A DNA stretch of 64,000 bases from an uncultured Eubacteriales bacterium (GTDB lineage Bacteria; Bacillota; Clostridia; Christensenellales; Aristaeellaceae): positions 1 through 64,000 of the forward strand of contig OMZY01000018.1 in assembly GCA_900315675.1 (NCBI GenBank), given 5' to 3'. The translations under genes and the position numbers were made by a program. Below the pieces are notes generated by a model. The model searched no databases, was not told the origin of the DNA, and worked only from the letters and a program-made list of their open reading frames with translations. Positions 48,873 through 57,247 of this stretch are shown one piece after another; the first letter of the stretch is position 1; each line of letters starts with the position of its first letter.

Positions 48873-49820
48873 ATGACAACGAGAACTGCCGCAAGGCATA
48901 TAAAGCACCGCAATCCCATGGACCGGCAGGGGCCCGGGGACAAAGTGATCAGCGTGGTCACCTATATCGTCTACGCGTTCTTTGCCTTCGTCTGCGCCTA
49001 CCCGTTCTACTACATCATTATCAACTCCATCAGCGCCAACAACCTCTCCGAACGCGGCAAGGTCCTGTTCTGGCCCATGGAGATCCACTTCAAGAACTAT
49101 ACCCGGCTGACCAGTATTCCCGGCCTGCTGGACGCGGCAAAGATTTCCGTGCTGCGGACCGTGATCGGTATGGCTCTTACGGTGCTGATCGCCGCCTTCC
49201 TGGGCTATATGTTTACCCGGGAAACCATGTGGAAACGGAAACTGTGGTTCCGCTTTGTGGCCGTAACCATGTATTTCAACGCCGGTATCATTCCCTGGGT
49301 GCTGTGCATGCGGAACCTGGGACTGAACAACAACTTCTGGGGCTATATTCTCCCGATGGTGATCCAGCCCTTCTATATCATCCTGTGCAAGACCTATTGT
49401 GAATCGGTTCCCAGGGAACTGCAGGAGGCTGCCGAAATAGACGGCGCCGGGACGCTGAAGGTATTCTTCCGGATCATGCTCCCGGTTATCAAGCCCATCC
49501 TGGCCACCATCGCGATCTTCGCGGCGGTGAACCAGTGGAACGCCTTCCAGGACAACCTGCTCCTGATGCCCAACCGCCGGGACCTGGACACCCTGCAGTA
49601 CAAGCTGTGGCAGTATATCACCCAGGCCAACAGCCTGAAGGCCCTGGTCAGCAACACCACCAACTCCAACGCGATTATGGCCGGTATGGCCACCGCCGCC
49701 ACGGCGACCGCCATCCGGATGTCCGTTACCGTTGTGGTTGTGCTCCCCGTCATGATGATCTATCCCTTCTTCCAGCGGTACTTTACGAAGGGAATTATGA
49801 TCGGAGCGGTGAAGGGCTAA
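48873..49820 (+). CDS. Sugar ABC permease, YtcP/LplC-type
   Basis: 315 residues. Membrane segments begin VISVVTYIVYAFFAFVCAYP; EAA loop EAAEIDGAGTLKVFFRIMLP; C-terminal GIMIGAVKG ending. Partner of the preceding permease. GGAAGGGGGAAGAG precedes ATG 48873. The stop codon lies within a short perfect palindrome, and a long duplicated leader separates it from the binding protein. Confidence 0.93.
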   Translation: MTTRTAARHIKHRNPMDRQGPGDKVISVVTYIVYAFFAFVCAYPFYYIIINSISANNLSERGKVLFWPMEIHFKNYTRLTSIPGLLDAAKISVLRTVIGMALTVLIAAFLGYMFTRETMWKRKLWFRFVAVTMYFNAGIIPWVLCMRNLGLNNNFWGYILPMVIQPFYIILCKTYCESVPRELQEAAEIDGAGTLKVFFRIMLPVIKPILATIAIFAAVNQWNAFQDNLLLMPNRRDLDTLQYKLWQYITQANSLKALVSNTTNSNAIMAGMATAATATAIRMSVTVVVVLPVMMIYPFFQRYFTKGIMIGAVKG

Positions 49821-49866
49821 AGCCCTTAACCGCCCGATCAAATGAACAATTAACAATTAACAATGA
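49812..49866 (+). repeat. Stop-codon palindrome and heptamer array
   Basis: AAGGGCT-AA-AGCCCTT (49812-49827) contains the permease stop. Then AACAATT AACAATT AACAATG AATAATG (49844-49871). Confidence 0.75.
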
Positions 49867-49938
49867 ATAATGAGAGTGTGTAACGACAAATTGTGAAACG
49901 TTACGGCGCGTGAAAGAACGTTGGTCTGGAGAATAAAG

Positions 49939-49968
49939 TATTAATTCTTCATTTTTCATTCTTCATTT
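49939..49968. repeat. Heptamer array, CATTCTT type
   Basis: AATTCTT CATTTTT CATTCTT CATTTGG, immediately before the structured duplicated leader. Confidence 0.7.
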
Positions 49969-49971
49969 GGA

Positions 49972-50379
49972 ATAAAGACCAGAAGGTCTTTATCATATTT
50001 AAAAGGGAGGGGAGCGAGGGAAGCGGTGTCCCAGTGGGACATTTGCCGAAGGCAAAAGCGACCCGAACGAGTCAACCGAAAGGGAGAGCAAAGTCCGCTC
50101 CAAGGACTTTGAGCGACCATTGAGGTTGCGGTAGTAGTCGATGTGGGCGCGCAAGCCCTTACATCATATATTAAAAGGAGGGGAGCGAGGGAAGCGGTGC
50201 CACAGTGTGGCATTTGCTGAAAGCAAAAGCGACCCGAACGAGTCAACCGAAACAAGCAGAAGGCTGCAACGACAGCAAGGCCTTCTGCGACGATTGAGGT
50301 TGCGGACCAAGGAATTATGGCCTGCAACGACAGCAAGGCCTTCTGCGACGATTGAGGTTGCGGACCAAGGAATTATGGC
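49972..50379 (+). ncRNA. Duplicated structured RNA-like leader
   Basis: Two copies, A (49972-50131) and B (50141-50305). Each runs: small hairpin, TCATAT-rich link, GGAGGGGAGCGAGGGAAGCGG, hairpin 2, hairpin 3, GCGACCCGAACGAGTCAACC, hairpin 4, ATTGAGGTTGCGG. Unpaired segments are nearly identical while stems change on both sides: hairpin 2 GTCCC/GGGAC versus GCCAC/GTGGC; hairpin 3 TTTGCC/GGCAAA versus TTTGCT/AGCAAA; hairpin 4 CAAAGTCC/GGACTTTG versus GCAGAAGGC/GCCTTCTGC. A perfect 58-base tandem duplication (50264-50321 and 50322-50379) repeats the end of copy B. A third hairpin with the same link (50377-50413) leads into the ribosome binding site of the binding-protein gene. Not a family I recognise; other orientation or DNA-level role possible. 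Confidence 0.6.
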
Positions 50380-50421
50380 AGCATTGCCAAAAATTCATAT
50401 ATTTAAAGGAGGGTATTGCAA

Positions 50422-52107
50422 ATGAAACGGTTTCTGTCTGTTCTGCTGACAATTGCCATGCTCCTGAGCCTGGTAACCATCAGCGCGGTGGCTGAGGAAG
50501 AAGCACCCCTCGTCATCGATGTGTACGATGATGCCGCCAACTACAACGGCATCCAGAGTGGCTGGTTCGCCAAGGTGATTAAGGATCGGTTCAACATCGA
50601 ACTGAACATCATCGCGTCCCAGGTGGTTGGTAATACTGTCTATGCCACCCGTTCCGAAGAAGGAAATCTGGGTGACATCCTGCTCGTGGACAAATCCAAG
50701 TTCCCGGAAATCGTGGAAGCCGGCCTGGCCAAGGATATCAGCGACAAGCTGCCCGGCTGCGAAAACATCATGAAGTTCAAGACCCAGATCGACGTTTACA
50801 ACAAGGGCCTGACCGGTGAAGAAGGCAAGTACTACGGCATTCCTACCGAAATGACCGATACTTCCCCCAGCACCCTGACCGATGACGTGATCTATTCCAG
50901 CCCCATGCTCCGCTGGGATCTGTATAAAGAGATCGGCGCCCCGAAGCTGGAGACCCTGGATGACCTGCTCGACGCTCTGGTGAAGATCCATGAGATCCAT
51001 CCCAAGAACGAACAGGATGATCCCGCTTATCCCTTCTCCCTGTGGCCCGACTGGGACGGCAACGACAACATGGTCGGTCCGGCCAACGTTGTGCAGCTGA
51101 CCACCTGGTACGGCGAAAAGTTGAAGGGCAGCGCCATGCTGAAGCCCGACAACACCTTCAGCAAGCTCTATGAACGCGACAGCGCCTACTACAAAATCAC
51201 CAAGTTCCTGAACAAGGCTTATCAGCTGGGTCTGGTGGATCCGGACTCCGGCACCCAGAACTGGGATAACGCCTGCGCCAAGATGTCCTCCGGCCGCGTG
51301 GACGTGATGTGGTACAGCTGGCAGGTTGGTTTCTGGAACAGCGTGGACCGTCTGAACGCCGGTACCGCTTTCCGCTTCATCCCCGTTGGCGATATGCAGT
51401 TCTATGCTGACGCTGACCGTTACTACGGTTCCGACCGTATGTTCGGTATCGGCGCCGGTGTGGAAGGCGAGAAGTATGACCGGATCATGGAATTCCTTGA
51501 CTGGTATGCCAGCCCCGAAGGCGTCACCTTCCAGCACAACGGTATCGAAGGCCTGAACTACACCATCGGCGAAGATGGCAAGTTCGTGCCCTACAAGGAC
51601 AACGCCCTGATGGACAACCTGCCCGTGCCGGACGAATTCGGCGGCGGCGGATTCAGCGACGGTAACAACGCCATCAACCAGTGGATCGTTTCCTCCATCT
51701 GCGTGAACCCCACCACCGGCGAGCGCTTCGCCCAGAAGTACTGGCAGTCCTACAAGGACATGACCATGACCGAGATGAAGAAGGAATGGTCCGAAATGTT
51801 CGACGCTGAGGACGATGTTGACTGGATGAAGAAGAACGGCAAGCTGCTGGCCAGCCCGAGCGTTGACTTCACCCCCGCTGCGGACGACAACACCATCGCT
51901 GCCATCCGTACCGACGTCAACAAGTGCCTGTGCGAATACACCTGGAACCTGTTCTTCTGCGCTTCTGACGACGAGTTCGAAGCCATGTGGGACGAAATGA
52001 TCACCCAGCTGGACGGCTTCGACTATCAGACCCTGTTCGATTATGACTGCGCTCTGTGGCAGCCCGAAATCGACGCGAAGGTTGCTGCTGCGGCCGCCGC
52101 GGAATAA
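50422..52107 (+). CDS. Sugar ABC substrate-binding protein, LplA/YtcQ-type
   Basis: 561 residues. The signal peptide MKRFLSVLLTIAMLLSLVTI is cut near AVA-EEE, no lipobox. The large two-lobed binding fold has aromatic residues such as MLRWDLYKEIG, DVMWYSWQVGFWNSVD and YWQSYKDMTM that suit oligosaccharide stacking. It belongs with the two LplB/LplC-type permeases upstream. Start ATG 50422, 8 bases after AAAGGAGGG; an in-frame TTG at 50416 is less suitable. Very regular codon use (highly expressed). Confidence 0.9.
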   Translation: MKRFLSVLLTIAMLLSLVTISAVAEEEAPLVIDVYDDAANYNGIQSGWFAKVIKDRFNIELNIIASQVVGNTVYATRSEEGNLGDILLVDKSKFPEIVEAGLAKDISDKLPGCENIMKFKTQIDVYNKGLTGEEGKYYGIPTEMTDTSPSTLTDDVIYSSPMLRWDLYKEIGAPKLETLDDLLDALVKIHEIHPKNEQDDPAYPFSLWPDWDGNDNMVGPANVVQLTTWYGEKLKGSAMLKPDNTFSKLYERDSAYYKITKFLNKAYQLGLVDPDSGTQNWDNACAKMSSGRVDVMWYSWQVGFWNSVDRLNAGTAFRFIPVGDMQFYADADRYYGSDRMFGIGAGVEGEKYDRIMEFLDWYASPEGVTFQHNGIEGLNYTIGEDGKFVPYKDNALMDNLPVPDEFGGGGFSDGNNAINQWIVSSICVNPTTGERFAQKYWQSYKDMTMTEMKKEWSEMFDAEDDVDWMKKNGKLLASPSVDFTPAADDNTIAAIRTDVNKCLCEYTWNLFFCASDDEFEAMWDEMITQLDGFDYQTLFDYDCALWQPEIDAKVAAAAAAE

Positions 52108-52140
52108 TCACTCAAAACAAACATGATCTTTTAACCCCTA

Positions 52141-52170
52141 TGGGGCGCTCCTCACGGGGCGCCCCAATTT
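52141..52170 (+). terminator. Intrinsic terminator
   Basis: TGGGGCGC...GCGCCCCA stem with a loop of about 8 bases and short ATTT tail. Confidence 0.75.
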
Positions 52171-52171
52171 A

Positions 52172-52205
52172 ATTCAGAATGAACAATTCATAATTCACAA
52201 TTAAT
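52172..52205. repeat. Heptamer array
   Basis: AATTCAG AATGAAC AATTCAT AATTCAC AATTAA after the terminator. Confidence 0.7.
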
Positions 52206-52307
52206 TATGGATTGTGGACTTCATCCGTAAAATCCCGGCCGGAGCGGAAACGGACTTTTGAAAAGGCTTTTTGCAGTTGTGTTTTTCCTGTTGCTAAATG
52301 ACAAATC

Positions 52308-52340
52308 ATTATGAATTGTGAATTATGAATTATGAATTAA
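52308..52340. repeat. Heptamer array forming the start of the next gene
   Basis: ATTATGA ATTGTGA ATTATGA ATTATGA ATTAA; ATG 52325 within it opens the beta-helix frame. Confidence 0.75.
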
Positions 52341-54241
52341 ACTCTTCTCTTCTGCCGGACGGCAGCAGCTACGGGTTCTGGGAGACCGAGCCTGTATGGG
52401 AACGGGAGCTCTTTGTGAACGGTTCGGATCCGGCTGCTTCGGATGATAATGACGGCAGCGAGGCGCACCCGTTCCGGACCATCAGCCGGGCGGCGGCGGA
52501 AGCAACGCCGGGCACCCGGGTGCGGATCCATGCGGGCCTGTACCGGGAATGCGTGAAGCCTGCCCGGGGCGGTACGGATCCGGAGCATATGATCTCCTAT
52601 GAAGCCTTCGGCGACGGGGACGTGGTCATCAGCGCCTCGGAGGAAGTCAGGGACTTTATCCCCAGCGAAGGCTGGATGCTGAACCGGGGCTGGGGAGCGG
52701 AGCAGCCGGAGGACGCCCGCGTCTGGGAATATGACCTGGATCCGGACCTGTTCCGGGGCTACAATCCTTTCTGCGCGGTGAACATCCTGCACGACCGGCT
52801 GTTCATTGAGTATGACAAGACGGATATGACCACCTACCTGAACCGGCGGGGCTGCGTCTTCTGCGACGGCAAACCGCTGAAGCAGGTGCCGCTGTACGGC
52901 GGCATGGCGCAGGAGGACAACACCTACTGGGTGGAAGCCAACGGCCAGAAGGTGCATTTCCGCCTGGAGTATGACGAGGATCCGAAGGATCACCGGATCG
53001 AGGTGACGGTGCGGGAGCAGTGCTTCGCGCCGGATAAGCCTTTCCTGAACTATATCCGGGTGAAGGACCTGGTTTGCGAGCACGCGGCCACCGGCGCGCC
53101 GGTACCGCAGCGCGGGGCGATCTCCGCCTACCGGGGCCACCACTGGATTATTGAGGGCTGCACGGTTTACTGGACCAACGGCGTGGCCATTGATGTGGGC
53201 AACGAGTGCTGGCATCATACTCACCGGCCGGACGAGGTCATCGGATACAGCGTGATCCGCAACTGCACTATCCAGGACGCGGGCGTCTGCGGCATTGCCG
53301 GGATGTTCGCGGAGGGGATGCTGATTGAAGGCAACGTGATTGAGGGAACCGGCTGGCAGAAGATGGAGCTGAGCTGGGAGGCCGGAGCCATCAAGCTGCA
53401 CAACAGCGTGAACGGCCTGATCCGCAACAACGTTTTCCGGAACACCTTCCGGGCGGACCACCTGTGGCTGGACTGCGGGAACGAGAACAACCGGATTACC
53501 GGCAACCTGTTCCTGGACGGTATTGAACAGCGGGAAGCGATCTTTATCGAGTGCACCCGGGAAGGCGTCAACCTGATCGACCACAACATCATCTGGAACG
53601 TGGAAGGCCGGTTTGATCCGGCGAAGGTGCCGGCGGAGCCCGGCTCTTCCGGCTGGTACAAGCTCCGGGAGAACGAGGCGGTGAACGGCTACGGCGTCTA
53701 CGGGGAGGGAACGGACCGGCTCCATGTGTCCCATAACCTGATCGGCCGCTGCCGCCACAGCGGGTATTACCTTAAGCCCGTGCCCTTCCGCATGCACGGC
53801 TTGCTGCGGGGCGGCACATCCCGGGACGCGAAGATCCGGAACAATATCTTCTATGACTGCGGCGAGGCGGCCATTGATTTCCCCACCCGGGACAATGAGG
53901 CGGAGGGCAACCTGTATGTGCGTATGCAGGGCGGCTACCTTCGGGTGATGTATCCGGAACCGGAAAACTGCCTGGATCTCAGGTCCTGGCAGGAGTTCTT
54001 CGGCTTTGACAAAGAAGGGCAGAACGCCTGGTTCGATATCGACCTGGACGAGGAAACCGGAGAAGCGTTTTTCCGCCGCGCGGAAAAGGCGCCCTTCGGA
54101 TTTCCGCGGGACCTGGAAAGGCTGAACATGATCCTGGAGCCTGAAAAGGTCCGGAAGGTTCCTGCGGACAAAGACCTGCCCTATGAGCAGGAGGAAAAGG
54201 TGCTGCCGGGGCCATGGGAAAAATTCAGAATTCAGAATTAA
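52325..54241 (+). CDS. Right-handed beta-helix protein, both ends made from repeats
   Basis: 638 residues, no signal peptide. VNGSDPAASDDNDGSEAHPF and FRTISRAAAEATPGTRVRIH mark a DUF1565-type N-terminus. Residues 260-560 are parallel beta-helix coils with Asn ladders (RNCTIQDAGVCGIAG, IRNNVFRNTF, ITGNLFLDGIE, HNIIWNVEG). Such proteins bind or cleave polysaccharides such as pectin; the catalytic residues are not evident. MNYEL is read from a heptamer array without a ribosome binding site, and FRIQN-stop from another at the 3' end, so native termini may have been replaced. Next to importer and esterase: probably cytoplasmic or leaderless glycan processing. Confidence 0.82.
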   Translation: MNYELNSSLLPDGSSYGFWETEPVWERELFVNGSDPAASDDNDGSEAHPFRTISRAAAEATPGTRVRIHAGLYRECVKPARGGTDPEHMISYEAFGDGDVVISASEEVRDFIPSEGWMLNRGWGAEQPEDARVWEYDLDPDLFRGYNPFCAVNILHDRLFIEYDKTDMTTYLNRRGCVFCDGKPLKQVPLYGGMAQEDNTYWVEANGQKVHFRLEYDEDPKDHRIEVTVREQCFAPDKPFLNYIRVKDLVCEHAATGAPVPQRGAISAYRGHHWIIEGCTVYWTNGVAIDVGNECWHHTHRPDEVIGYSVIRNCTIQDAGVCGIAGMFAEGMLIEGNVIEGTGWQKMELSWEAGAIKLHNSVNGLIRNNVFRNTFRADHLWLDCGNENNRITGNLFLDGIEQREAIFIECTREGVNLIDHNIIWNVEGRFDPAKVPAEPGSSGWYKLRENEAVNGYGVYGEGTDRLHVSHNLIGRCRHSGYYLKPVPFRMHGLLRGGTSRDAKIRNNIFYDCGEAAIDFPTRDNEAEGNLYVRMQGGYLRVMYPEPENCLDLRSWQEFFGFDKEGQNAWFDIDLDEETGEAFFRRAEKAPFGFPRDLERLNMILEPEKVRKVPADKDLPYEQEEKVLPGPWEKFRIQN

Positions 54242-54256
54242 GAATTCAGAATTAAA
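54224..54256 (+). repeat. Heptamer array at the beta-helix stop
   Basis: AATTCAG AATTCAG AATTAAG AATTCAG AATTA; it encodes the last residues R-I-Q-N and the stop. Confidence 0.8.
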
Positions 54257-54259
54257 TGT

Positions 54260-54297
54260 TGACTTCGTCAGCGTGAAATATTCGGCTGACGCCGAAT
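54260..54297. repeat. Two small hairpins of the GTCA/ATTCGGC type
   Basis: TGAC-TTC-GTCA (54260-54270) and ATTCGGC-TGAC-GCCGAAT (54280-54297). The second is the same stem as in the hairpin array at 16008. Confidence 0.7.
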
Positions 54298-54342
54298 GTG
54301 ACAGTTTCTTATAGCCTGTATCTGATTCAGACTGAAAAAACA

Positions 54343-54381
54343 ATGCATCATTATGCATTGTGCATTGTTCATTATGCATTG
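54343..54381. repeat. Heptamer array, CATTGTG type
   Basis: CATCATT ATGCATT GTGCATT GTTCATT ATGCATT units just upstream of the esterase. Confidence 0.7.
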
Positions 54382-54401
54382 AAAAAGCCGGAGGTGTGTT
54401 T

Positions 54402-55925
54402 ATGTTAAGACAGGTAAGGACAGAGAACGGCCTCGTTCGGGGCATTGAAGCGGCGGATCCGCGGATTACGGCCTTCAAGGGAATTCCCTTTGCCGCGCCG
54501 CCCATCGGGAAGAACCGCTGGCGGGCGCCCCAGCCCTGTGAAAGCTGGGCGGGTGTGCGGGACTGCTCCCGCTTTGCGCCCATTTCCATGCAGTGGATCC
54601 CCGGCCTGGGAGACGATATCTACTGCCGGGAGTGGCATGTGGATCCGGAAATCCCCATGGGCGAGGACTGCCTTTACCTGAACGTCTGGACAAAGGCGAA
54701 GAAGGCGGACGAGAAGATGCCCGTTCTGGTCTGGTTCTTCGGCGGCGGCCTCCAGTGCGGTTATCCCGCGGAAATGGAATTTGACGGGGAGAGGATTGCC
54801 CGCCGGGGCATCGTGGTGGTCACCGTCAATTACCGGGTCGGCGCCCTGGGCTTCCTGACCCACCCGCAGATCAGCCGGGAACAGCCGGACGCTCCGGCCA
54901 ACTTCGGCAACCTGGACCAGCAGGCGGGCCTGAAATGGGTGCAGCGCAATATCGCGGCCTTCGGCGGGGATCCGGGCAGGGTGACCATTGCCGGCCAGTC
55001 CGCCGGCGGCGGCAGCGTCATGAGCCAGCTGGCCTGCCCGGCCAACAAGGGACTGTTCTCCGGCGCGGTGGTCATGAGCGCCATGATCTTTGATCCCTAT
55101 CTCCGGCGGGAGGTGGGCCGCCCGGAGACCCTGAAGCAGGCGGAGAAAAAAGGCGAGGATTTCTTTGCCTTCCTGAAGGTGAAGAGCCTGGAGGAAGCCC
55201 GCGCCGTGGACGCGGTGACCCTGCAGCGCAGCTATGAAAAATACATGGAAGGTCATACGCCTTTCTTTACCGTGCAGGACGACCTGTTCTGCGTAGGGGA
55301 CCCGATTGCCCTGTATACCCGCGGGGAATGCGTGGACGCCGTGATGATGGCCGGCAACACCTCGGACGAATTCCTGAACACCATTGAAGCGGAGAACGGA
55401 GATCAGCTGAAGGAGAAGGCGGAAAAGCTCTTCGGCAGCAAGGCGGGACGGTTCCTTTCCTTCCCGGAAACCGGCGAAAAGGTTCCGGATCAGGGCTACG
55501 CCCCGGTCAGCGGGATTGAGTGCACGGTCAAGGGCGTTCTTTCGAAGACCGCCCAGGCCGGAAAGAAGGGGTACTGCTACTGCTTCGATCCGGATATGCC
55601 CGGCTGGGACAACCCCGGCACCTTCCATTCCTCGGACCTGTGGTTCTGGTTTGAAACCCTGGCCAAGTGCTGGAGACCCTTTACCGGCCGTCATTACGAC
55701 CTGGCCCGGCAGATGTGCGATTATTTCTGCAACTTCATCAAAACCGGCGATCCGAACGGGGAGGATCTTTGCGGCCTGGCCCTGCCGGAGTGGAAGCCCT
55801 GGTCGGCGGAGGAACCCTGCAACATGCGGTTTGAAAAAGACGGCGCCGTGCCGTCTGCCGAACCGCTGACGCCCTTCAAACAGTTCCTGTCCGACCGGAT
55901 TATGGAAAGAATTGACAGCATCTGA
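54402..55925 (+). CDS. Type B carboxylesterase
   Basis: 507 residues, alpha/beta hydrolase, cytoplasmic (no signal). Family marks: FKGIPFAAPPIGKNRWRAPQ, EDCLYLNVWTKAK, oxyanion hole FFGGGLQCGY, nucleophile GQSAGGGS, acid Glu/Asp in GNTSDEFLN, and His in TFHSSDLWFWF. It should cleave short-chain or aromatic esters; beside the beta-helix protein and importer, deacetylating or de-feruloylating imported oligosaccharides is a reasonable inference. Start ATG 54402 after GGAGGTG. Confidence 0.9.
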   Translation: MLRQVRTENGLVRGIEAADPRITAFKGIPFAAPPIGKNRWRAPQPCESWAGVRDCSRFAPISMQWIPGLGDDIYCREWHVDPEIPMGEDCLYLNVWTKAKKADEKMPVLVWFFGGGLQCGYPAEMEFDGERIARRGIVVVTVNYRVGALGFLTHPQISREQPDAPANFGNLDQQAGLKWVQRNIAAFGGDPGRVTIAGQSAGGGSVMSQLACPANKGLFSGAVVMSAMIFDPYLRREVGRPETLKQAEKKGEDFFAFLKVKSLEEARAVDAVTLQRSYEKYMEGHTPFFTVQDDLFCVGDPIALYTRGECVDAVMMAGNTSDEFLNTIEAENGDQLKEKAEKLFGSKAGRFLSFPETGEKVPDQGYAPVSGIECTVKGVLSKTAQAGKKGYCYCFDPDMPGWDNPGTFHSSDLWFWFETLAKCWRPFTGRHYDLARQMCDYFCNFIKTGDPNGEDLCGLALPEWKPWSAEEPCNMRFEKDGAVPSAEPLTPFKQFLSDRIMERIDSI

Positions 55926-56174
55926 CCGGTTTTCGGTCTCTTTTCCCCGGATGACGTAAATGTTTGCAGCAACAGAACAAAATCCATAAACTGGAAATCG
56001 CTGCCGGAAAGTTCCTGTGATAAAAAAGGAAGTTTTCGGCAGTGTTTTTTGTGCCGAAAGAAGGATTTTGATCAAAAATTGTCGAAAAATTACATGAAAG
56101 TTACATTCAAAAAATGGAAAAATCACATGTAACAATCTTTTAAGGAATTTGAAACAAGCCCTAAATACTTGACG
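55926..56174. promoter_or_regulatory. AT-rich upstream region with a WalR-type box
   Basis: On the minus strand TGTAAC-TTTCA-TGTAAT (56105-56089) fits the WalR/YycF consensus TGTWAH-N5-TGTWAH. Another TGTAAC lies at 56128 on the plus strand. The next gene encodes a wall-type SH3 protein. The rest of this interval holds no gene. Confidence 0.5.
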
Positions 56175-56203
56175 TTGACAGGAATATGTGCGGTCGCTAT
56201 ATT
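56175..56203 (+). promoter_or_regulatory. Promoter of the SH3 protein gene
   Basis: TTGACA (56175-56180), 17 bases, TATATT (56198-56203). The leader of about 100 bases contains the palindrome GCGGAGCTGCTCCGC (56277-56291). Confidence 0.65.
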
Positions 56204-56315
56204 ACAAATAACCCAGGGAAATTGATGGCCATGCCGCAAGAATATTGCTCATTCCGCGACACGACCTTGAGCCTGCGGAGCTGCTCCGCGAGGCCTATAA
56301 GGAGTGAAAGCTGAT

Positions 56316-56921
56316 ATGAAATCCACCGTAAGGATCCGTCTCCTGTGCCTTCTGCTGTGCCTGGCAGTGCTGGCGCCCTGCGCGTCCGCCCTGTCAGAGA
56401 CCACAAAGGTCACGGGATACCTGCTTCGCCTCCGGGAGGGGGCGTCCACAGACAGCAAGGTGATCGACGCCTATCCCCGCGGGACCAAGGTGACTATCCT
56501 CAAAAAAGGGGATACCTGGACCAAGGTCAGCGTGAAGGATAAGGAAGGGTACATGATGACCTGCTATCTGGCCTACAGTAAAGACAAACCGGAGGAGGAA
56601 AAGAACGGGGACGCTGGCCGGAAGTCCTCGTCCGCGACTTCTTCTTCATCTTCTTCCAAAACTTCTTCAGGGTCTTCTTCCAGTGCTTCCTCCAAAGCCA
56701 GCAAGAATGAGAAGTCTTCCTCCTCCGGCTCTACCATGTATATCGAAAAGGGCGCCCGGGTAAACTTCCGGGAAGAAGCCAACAGCGACAGCGCGGTCAT
56801 CGACTCCTACCGCGGCGGCACCAAGGTAACCGTGCTGAAGAAAGGCAGGTACTGGAGCCGGGTTGAAATCAACGGCGTTGTAGGGTACATTGCAACGGAA
56901 TTCCTGACAGACGAAAAGTAA
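56316..56921 (+). CDS. Secreted protein with two bacterial SH3 domains
   Basis: 201 residues: signal peptide (LLCLLLCLAVLAPCASALS), SH3b domain 1 (LLRLREGASTDSKVIDAYPR...), a Ser-rich linker of about 45 residues (about 100-145), and SH3b domain 2 (ARVNFREEANSDSAVIDSYR...). Such modules bind peptidoglycan; no enzymatic domain is attached, so it may be a wall-binding adaptor. Start ATG 56316 after AAGGAG (11 bases). A WalR-like box lies upstream. Confidence 0.88.
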   Translation: MKSTVRIRLLCLLLCLAVLAPCASALSETTKVTGYLLRLREGASTDSKVIDAYPRGTKVTILKKGDTWTKVSVKDKEGYMMTCYLAYSKDKPEEEKNGDAGRKSSSATSSSSSSKTSSGSSSSASSKASKNEKSSSSGSTMYIEKGARVNFREEANSDSAVIDSYRGGTKVTVLKKGRYWSRVEINGVVGYIATEFLTDEK

Positions 56922-56926
56922 GACGC

Positions 56927-56957
56927 AAAAGAGGACCGGGAAACCGGACCTCTTTTT
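56927..56957 (+). terminator. Intrinsic terminator
   Basis: AGAGGACCGG/CCGGACCTCT (one mismatch) with TTTTT. Confidence 0.75.
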
Positions 56958-57044
56958 GTGTTAATTCACAATTCATAATTCGTTTAGTTCCGTGCCTGTG
57001 ATACCAACACGCTGAATGCGGTCTGCAGGTGCAGAAAATGGTAT
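56958..57044. other. Start of a 312-base gene-free interval
   Basis: A short AATTCAC AATTCAT AATTC array (56963-56981) and nothing else recognisable; the interval to 57233 also contains the palindromic repeat and another array. Confidence 0.6.
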
Positions 57045-57126
57045 GTCATTCCGACCGGAACGAAGTGGAGTGGAGGAATCCCATGCTATTTATAGCAAGG
57101 GATCCTTCGACTTCGCTCAGGATGAC
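57045..57126. repeat. Palindromic copy of the GIY-YIG-associated repeat, no gene
   Basis: GTCATTCCGACC...GAGGAATCCC-ATGCTA, a short loop, then TAGCAAGGGATCC...GCTCAGGATGAC. It has both halves of the inverted repeat found around the GIY-YIG gene but joined by four bases instead of a gene, as in a non-autonomous version. Confidence 0.75.
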
Positions 57127-57185
57127 AGCCATTAGGCTCCGAACACCGTACGCATTGAATGATTCCAACGTGCGGTCAGTATCTG

Positions 57186-57247
57186 AAATTATGAATTATG
57201 AATTGTGAATTATGAATTAAAAAAAGGCTGTTGTCAGCCTTTTTTCT
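57186..57247 (-). repeat. Heptamer array with terminator/stop palindrome of murG
   Basis: ATTATGA ATTATGA ATTGTGA ATTATGA ATT, then AAAAAGGCTG-TTGT-CAGCCTTTTT. The murG stop is in the stem, and leftwards the T tract makes a normal terminator. Confidence 0.85.
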
